Below are positions 57,552 to 64,000 of a stretch of DNA of 64,000 nt, piece by piece. Under the pieces are notes generated by a model. That model had not been told where the DNA came from and made no database searches. It saw nothing but the letters and a program-made list of their open reading frames with translations. The DNA comes from Isoetes taiwanensis. Lineage: Eukaryota; Streptophyta; Lycopodiopsida; Isoetales; Isoetaceae. The position numbers and the translations under genes were made by a program. Position 1 is the first letter of the stretch, and each line of letters begins with the position of its first letter. Where the stretch lies: contig JAJEKV010000076.1 in NCBI GenBank assembly GCA_021234155.1, positions 5,850,649 through 5,914,648 of the forward strand, read 5' to 3'.

Positions 57552-58805
57552 ATAAGATAAGATAAGATAATTGATATTAACGTCCACGGGAGCCTAAGAG
57601 GCCATGGGACAAAATTACATTTTTACATCTCACAAGAAATTGTCTTTTTAGATACCCTTTTTGTCTATGTTCTACAAAAGTTCCTTCACATATGTATTCA
57701 CCCATAAATGGTTGAAGGGCGCCTAAAGAAAAGAGGTAACGTAGAGCTCCAGCTCAAGTTTAAAAATTGAGCCCTAAGATTTGCATTTTGGGCAAATGGA
57801 AGATCATGTGCGCTTCATCTTCTATTTCTTGCAAGTCACAAGTGCATAGTCTCTTCCCCTTGAATGCCACATCTTCCTTTCTCAATTAACAAACCATGTG
57901 AGCTTTATACCTAATTTTGCAACAACCCTCGAACCATGCTTGGACACGCTTCAAGGGACCTAAATGCAATTTTGTATTTTGTGTTCTCTAGCAGATTGAA
58001 GTCTTTGATATAATATGTAACTTTCGCTTTGTTGCCTAGCATAACAAATCTTTGAAAAGCTTGTCTGCCATAATTTTTATGGTGGTCTCTCGCTAGTGAA
58101 TCTAAGTTTGCCAAGCCATGCATTTAACCCTTGAACCAAATTTTGTCTCCCCATTGCCAGTGAATAGAGCTCTTAATTGTCGAATGTACTAGGGTGCTCT
58201 CATCAGCCTACCTTCTTGTACAGAAATCCGAGTCCTGGGCATTGCCAAGATTTCTAAGGGGTAGTAGCCACTTTCAAAAGCATAATCTCATAAGGTGTGG
58301 AGCGCTTAACGCAAAAGACATGTGCATGAATGCTTTTATATGCTTTCTAGTTCTTGCCATTTGATTTAGCAAGGGGAGGGCCCCCATATTTTTGCATGCA
58401 TATAGCATTACTCTGAGTGACCGTGAGCATCATAGGATCATATGAAGGTATAGACTTCGGATGTATTGAATGGATTCCACGACAGAGTCATAGGACCTTG
58501 TCATCTAGGACTTAAATGTCCACAAGTACAAAGAAGGGCAAATGTGGAGATTGGCTATCCCCACATCCAATTAGTAAGATCTTTAGGGTCGGTATTGCTT
58601 GGACCGTTATTCGAGACGCCTAGCTAGTTGTTGAGTGTCATCTTTAACAAATACTCAAGATCACTCATCTAAAAAAGAGAGAAACCCTCATCATCTTGAA
58701 CAAGAATACAAATTGAATGCCAAAACTTATCCAAATGCACATTTGTACTTAGAAGATTAAAATGCAAGGTTTCTAATATTAAATGTTAGTGGAGCTCGCT
58801 TTTTC
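57552..58805 (-). mobile_element. LINE fragment with TTATC tail, terminal block shared with LINE-J
   Basis: On the minus strand the element ends with GTCCCATGG...GTGGACGT (57,610-57,580) and a TTATC repeat (57,570-57,552). Upstream there is decayed coding sequence. The frame 58,123-57,911 includes RDHHKNYGRQAFQRFVMLGN, and a finger-like CTCDLQEIEDEAHMIFH pattern follows at about 57,860-57,800. The body does not match LINE-J, so only the terminal block seems shared. The left limit is uncertain. Confidence 0.55.
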
Positions 58806-58808
58806 AAG

Positions 58809-61060
58809 AAGAGAAAGAAAGAAAGAATGATTTTATCGGCCCAATCGAAACCAATCGCCTATGGGACTGTAAGGAGCACATCAAACTTACATCGGGTTTA
58901 AAAAAAAAAACCAAGGGTTTTTCGGGGAAAACCATGGCAGTAATAAGAATGCCGCTAAACCGCATAAGTATACATCACCATGAAATAAATGTATATATGC
59001 AAGTGTGTAAACCGGGACATAGCTGATCTCGATGTCCATAACCTCCCCGGCGTATAATCCCAAAGACCCATACGTAAGCCGGTGGCCAATGTCACATGTA
59101 GCTGCCGCCAAGTCCACCAACCCAAAGATAGCGCATCCCATTTGATCATAAGCCGGGCAACTTTGAAGGGTATGAGGTTCATCCTCAATGACTCCCATTT
59201 GGCAGCATTGACAGAGTCCCCGCCATGGCGCGGGTCACCAATCCATCTGCGCCTCTACCACGGGAAGATGGTATGCCCCTGCGGCGAATGGAGGCAATGA
59301 GTTCAAGGGGCTTTTCATGGGCAAGTGGATACGCAGTAGTATTGGGGCCTCGCCCGACATGTGGGATTTATGTGGGCCGGTAGTGTGCTATCTTGACCTG
59401 CTCAAGCGCGACCGCATTCCAAAGCTTGCCGAGGAAACAAGCATCAAGATATTGCCTCACCTATGGGGATCTCGGGTTCCTCGTTAGCACATCTATGCAC
59501 CCGTTCTGCACATTCCATCTAGCCAACCATTGAGCTCTTTTTTCCAACAGCATTGAGGCCGCCAGAGCCCATTGCCATGATATAAGCTAGGTTAGGAGAC
59601 GAAGCATCATCCCATATTGACCACCTTCTGAAAATAGACAATGTGGCTATCAAGGCCGCCCCTCAAGAGGCAAGAATCCCGCCTCCCCGCAAGAGAATTT
59701 GATATGGGACCGCGGACTTCACCCCTAGTGCCCATACCAAGAAGGCTGCTTTCACCGCCCAAGTCATTCCAAGTAGCGAAGGATACCACCGGGCCCCGCA
59801 TTTCAACCCCCGTGATAAAAAGGACAAAGCTCGTGTGTGACTGATGGCTCAATCATATAACTCCGGCCATTGACTATTGCTTTGCATTGCATATAGTGCC
59901 TTCCAGCCCGCCACCGTAGAGTCGCATGGATGTGTCCCAAGACATAGTAGAAGGAAACTCCACTCCTAAATATTTGTATGTGGATGCCACTTCCACATTC
60001 TGCCCCGGTAATCGAAGGAGGGATCCTCTACCGACGGGAGGATGATATGAGAACCACCTTTAGTCTTGACCAGTTGACGATTACATCGCCGCTGACGTAT
60101 CGTGTCCAAAGCATCAAGATGTCGCTGTATGTCCGGCCGGGTGTGGGCTAGAGGCCCACATCATCCACATATATTAACTACCGGGATGATCCGGGTGGAG
60201 AAGGTGAATTCGGCCCCCATTGTCAGCAAGCCTCCAATTGATCAATGTATAGTCCAAACAATGTTGGGGGAGAGAGGCATCCCCGACGAACCCCAATACT
60301 ACTATCAAATGGTTGCCTTGTTGTTACCAGGAACCGACCCAAGCATCTTTCATATAGCCTATACACTGCATTCTCGCAAATCTACAAGAACCCCCAAATT
60401 GCCGCATAATCTTGCCCATAGTTTTTCCGAGGCATTGTCAGCATCAAACGCCTTCGCGAAAAATCCACGGCAACAATATAGATCCCGACGGCGGTTCCTC
60501 GCTATCTTCAACCCGTGAGTTCGCAACGTGAAGATGTGGCCAATGGTTGAAGTGCTCGGGTCCAATCCCGGCGGGTGAGGGGCCCGACCTGCTACCTCCT
60601 ACCATTAACCGCCGCTCGAGAATCGCAGCGTGGCGCTTTTGCAAACACCGAACCCACCATGATTGTTCGGTATAATTGGGTAGTGCGGGTCACCTGCCTT
60701 ATAGATGGGAATAACTCTGCTATTGGTCCACTGCAGTGGGAAGCCTTCCTGTAATGCCTTGTTAAACAAGGCGGTCAGCACCTTCAGTACTATGGACGGC
60801 CCGCCCACTTAAGCAATTTCGCCTGCATACCATCCAGTCCGGGCGCTTTCCCATTGGCAAGACGCCATGTAGGCCTTGTTCCACGCCCGACCTCGGTGAT
60901 TTCCAACACCGGGCCTTCTTTGCAGGATAATGTCACTGCACCCCGAGGGTCGTGAGAGTTGTTGCAAGTATTGCCTCCATCGCCGGGAGTGATGTTCCCT
61001 GTGGGCTATACTGGCTTTCTAAGAACCCTTCGCCAGAAGGTCCTGGGGTGACGTAAGAGG
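58809..61060 (-). mobile_element. LINE-J copy 3, 5' truncated
   Basis: It matches copy 1 from about 34,460 to its end, in reverse: reverse transcriptase (about 60,860-59,700), C-terminal finger (IEDEPHTLQSCPAYDQMG near 59,195), the hairpin region near 58,890-58,930, the GTCCCATAGG block (58,867-58,836) and a TTCT-type tail (58,830-58,809). It keeps FNKALQEGFPLQWTNSRVIP (about 60,770). Broken by stops and frame changes, but locally better preserved than copy 1. Confidence 0.8.
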
Positions 61061-61973
61061 AGAAGGCTAACTTACAAGGTTGTAATGGTAAAACATGCTA
61101 ATCATTGCTTTGACAATCGGCCCGGTCTTGCCTTTATAATGATTTGAGGTACCCATGAAGATGTCAATCCTACTTGTGCATGTGAGTATATATATGCCGA
61201 CTATACCTCGTGGCTAGACGAAGTTGGAATAAAGATGGCTATTTATGGTCATCTCAGGGATTCTCAATCTACAAGCTCAATGAAACAACACAATATTAGC
61301 AGAGTCACTCATTTCATAGCTACACTCACTATCCATCTGGACTACTTACAGCACTCCCTATGAGCGTGCCTCAATGGTATTATATCAATCCTACTTGCCT
61401 TTGTCAAATTATAGCTTCCTAAAAATGAACTATCTTTCTTAGACGCATACAATCTTAGGTTAGCAAAGGTGATATCGCTAATCATCATTTGGAAAGGAGA
61501 TTTTACTTATGGCTTAACATTGATCTTAGAATTTAAATATAATGTCTATGCTCATTTAAGATCAGAACTCGCCATGCCCAAAGGTTACTTGAACCGCCAT
61601 GCCCAAAGTCGCGGGTTCAACGCTGGTTGTGAAAGTGGCTATGATCATTGTAAAAATAATCTGAAAGGATCCACTTAGCTATATATAGTGGTGGGGAAAA
61701 AAGACCCACTTCCTCGCCTATGTACATCGATGGAGCAGTCCTTATCCGGGGTGTATAAGCTCACATCTTCCCTCGACATTAAAAATAATATATCTATCTT
61801 TTGACCAATTATGCATTGTGGCATACATCCCTCAACTCGCAGGTCATAACAGATCTTTTGGTTGTTAAATATATTCGTGTTTCTAACATTATAAATGATA
61901 AATTACCTCCATCATGAAAATAACTATTTATAAGAACTCCAATATTAGCCTTAAAGGTCACAATGTGCCCCTT
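61061..61973. other. No recognisable gene
   Basis: AT-rich sequence with short frames only (largest 69 codons at 61,469-61,678) and no domain or repeat structure I could identify. Confidence 0.4.
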
Positions 61974-62330
61974 TGTGACGCCCCAAAATCTACACTCCAT
62001 GCTCCCAACGGCGTAAATACGAAATTCCCTCGCGACTACATCACCTCGAAGGCTCCTCCATTCCAATCCTGACCTTGGGATGGCCAAGTGTCCGTGTGAA
62101 GGACATGGAGGTGCCATTTGTCCCATGCCTTCATGGAGTCCTATACAACGGAAGCGCATATACATGTTAGCACCTAACAATCATACACCATACAATATAC
62201 TCACCACAAGGGTGGTCCTCGGAGAACTAGTGCAAAACCAAAGACAAACCCCCGCGAAGATCGACTCAAAAGATAGAATAGAAGAACAAGAACAAACCTA
62301 TTGAGAAGTTGGCCAGGAAATACAATCTCT
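61974..62330 (-). repeat. LTR fragment related to the chromovirus LTR family
   Basis: On the minus strand it ends GGGGCGTCACA at 61,974, the same style as the LTR at 18,743. The part at 62,060-62,215 resembles 24,020-24,130. The 5' side meets the Copia LTR near 62,330; the exact junction is unclear. Confidence 0.55.
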
Positions 62331-64000
62331 ACTTCGAAACATTACATAAGATATAACGCATAATCAATATATAACCGGTAAGACTAAGAATAATAGTCTA
62401 CCGCTTAACCACCGCCCACTAACTACTTCGCGATCGATTTAGGGAGCCCAGGTTTCGTCGGCCAGTACAAGACTGTAGTGCTATGTTTAAACCACCGCCG
62501 CTTTCAAAGACATTATACCTAGTCATCATATTTATATTCCAACACTCCCTTAAATGTATCGGACTAAGCAGTAAGAAAATCACCAAACGAAGGTAATCCT
62601 TCTCTCCCTTCAATCCCAATTTTCTCTGCTGCCCAAGCTCTCCTTCTCACATCGACGCATCCTAGATCCAACTAATGGTTTGGTAAAGCCATCAAAGAAA
62701 TTGATCCTCGGAGGAGCAATAAACAAGTTGAGAAGATCCCATTTGGATCCTGCCACGACAAACACACAAGTGGGTGTCAAGATGTTTTGCCTTTTGCGGT
62801 ACTTAGCATCCTTGGCAAGATGGATGGTACTTTGTGTTGTCACACAATATAAGAGCCGAGGATGGAGGTACCGCAGACCGCCCACAAAATATTTGCCACA
62901 ACACCTCGCATCCCAATACCGAAAGTGCTTTGAATTCGCCTCGCGGTACCATTGACACCGACCGCCTTTGGACAACCATGCCGCGACGTGCTGGGCCCCT
63001 ATGAACGCGACTATCCCTCGCCAGGGACTCCTCCCCGCTATCATGACAGTTAGCATGATTCAGATCAACAAAGATTCTCACCGAAATCGAGGACCTTCCG
63101 ATAAAAGAGACTCCGTGAAGCCCCTTCAGATATGCCGCCAGCCTTTTAGCGTTCTTCCAAGGCGACCGCCTGATTGCCTACATGAATCTACTCAAAGACT
63201 TCTACATCAAAAAGAGATATCGCCCAGTGAATGAGATATATCAACGCTTCACACTTCGGACAGAGTGTGGAATCGCCCTCACCATCGAATCGCTCTCAAG
63301 CTCAGGCTCGATCGTGCTGACTTTAAGCACAAATTTTGCAATCTTGCATGAGCACTGCACATTTTTTGATATATTTTCTGCCGAGAAAGATAGATGCTAT
63401 CTGAGTGCCGCCACACTTCTACACCTAAACAAGTAATGCATAAGGCCAAGGTCAGCCATCTCGGCGATCTAAAAATAATCAAGAATCTCAAAGTAGAAAT
63501 CTCAAAGACATCAAAGATCTCCCCGTGAAGATCAAATCATCAACATACAAAACCACAATGCACAAATACCTTTCATGTGATTTGTAATAAAGATTGGGTC
63601 TCGCCGCACTTCTCACAACTCCCCTCGCCAAGAAAGAAAGCATTAATTTTCGGGGATGCCAACATCTTGGAGCCTCGCTTAAGCTATAAATTCTTTTCTT
63701 TCAATGACAAATCACCAGCCGCTTCCTTCCCTTGAATAACAACAACTCGAGGTTGAGTCATATAGACTCTTCCTCCAAATCACCATTCAAAAAGCGTGAC
63801 TTAATGCGTCCATTTGAAACATTAACCACCTTTCATTGGCAAAGAAGAGCTATAATCGACCGATAAGGAATATTCGGCTAATGCAGAGCAAAGACTTCAT
63901 CATAATTTAAGCCTTTTTCTCGCGGCAAAACCCTTGGCTACAAGTCTAGCGCTTTGACACCCCATAGCAATACGTAACTGAACGGTGCTTTACGTCACGA
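62331..64000 (-). mobile_element. Copia fossil: RT, RNase H and 3' LTR start, cut by window edge
   Basis: On the minus strand, reverse transcriptase occupies about 64,000-63,250 and RNase H about 63,250-62,600. A purine-rich AAGGGAG then precedes an LTR start TGTTGGAATATAAATATG at 62,544, the usual form of plant Copia LTRs. The LTR runs down to about 62,330, where it is lost or joins other repeat DNA. Many breaks (more than ten). The 5' part lies outside the window. Confidence 0.8.

Overview
The window looks like nuclear DNA of a vascular plant with a large, repeat-rich genome. It holds one recognisable host gene, a 22-exon ENHANCED DISEASE RESISTANCE 2 (EDR2)-like gene with GT-AG introns. 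Around and inside it lie plant-type L1 LINEs with DUF4283-like ORF1, Gypsy chromoviruses, Copia elements and a second, non-L1 LINE group whose copies end in microsatellites. A fern or conifer would fit the intron sizes and repeat mix, but the sequence alone does not settle this. I found no tRNA, rRNA or CRISPR features, and nothing that looks like a prokaryotic gene.

Layout. 0-2.6 kb: L1 on the minus strand, running off the left edge. 2.7-4.7 kb: Gypsy pol fossil. 5.6-13.5 kb: a second L1 (plus), split inside ORF2 by a 1.3 kb polypyrimidine tract (9.6-10.9 kb). 13.9-24.2 kb: a stack of LTR elements. An old chromovirus tail holds a minus-strand chromovirus (LTRs at 14,601-16,190 and 18,743 onward). 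The second LTR of that element contains a solo LTR (18,985-19,622, perfect ACATC target duplication) and is cut near its end by a non-autonomous LTR element with two 805-base LTRs (21,022-23,728). 24.2-30.5 kb: L1 pieces on the minus strand with a 664-base tandem duplication and a Gypsy fragment between them. 31.1-36.7 kb: a near full-length but decayed non-L1 LINE (called LINE-J here) with tandem 5' monomers and a structured 3' end. 36.9-37.7 kb: possible small minus-strand host gene, unrecognised. 38.1-39.05 kb: second LINE-J copy.

41.9-56.3 kb: the EDR2-like gene on the plus strand, coding for a PH domain, a START lipid-binding domain and the C-terminal DUF1336 (EDR2_C) domain, about 714 residues as modelled. 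Two Copia fossils lie antisense in its introns 10 and 18. Exons 1-13, 17-19 and 21 read cleanly. Exons 14-16, 20 and 22 carry about ten apparent one-base slips, nearly all at short homopolymers, which points to consensus error as much as to gene decay. 57.5-61.1 kb: two more LINEs with microsatellite tails, minus strand. 62-64 kb: an LTR fragment and a Copia element running off the right edge.

I did not find a convincing new multi-gene system. The items most worth a second look are the LINE-J 3' end (two hairpins, one with a compensatory base-pair change, plus variable microsatellite tails and a terminal block shared with a different LINE), its palindrome-bearing 5' monomers, the nested LTR stack, and the state of the EDR2-like gene.
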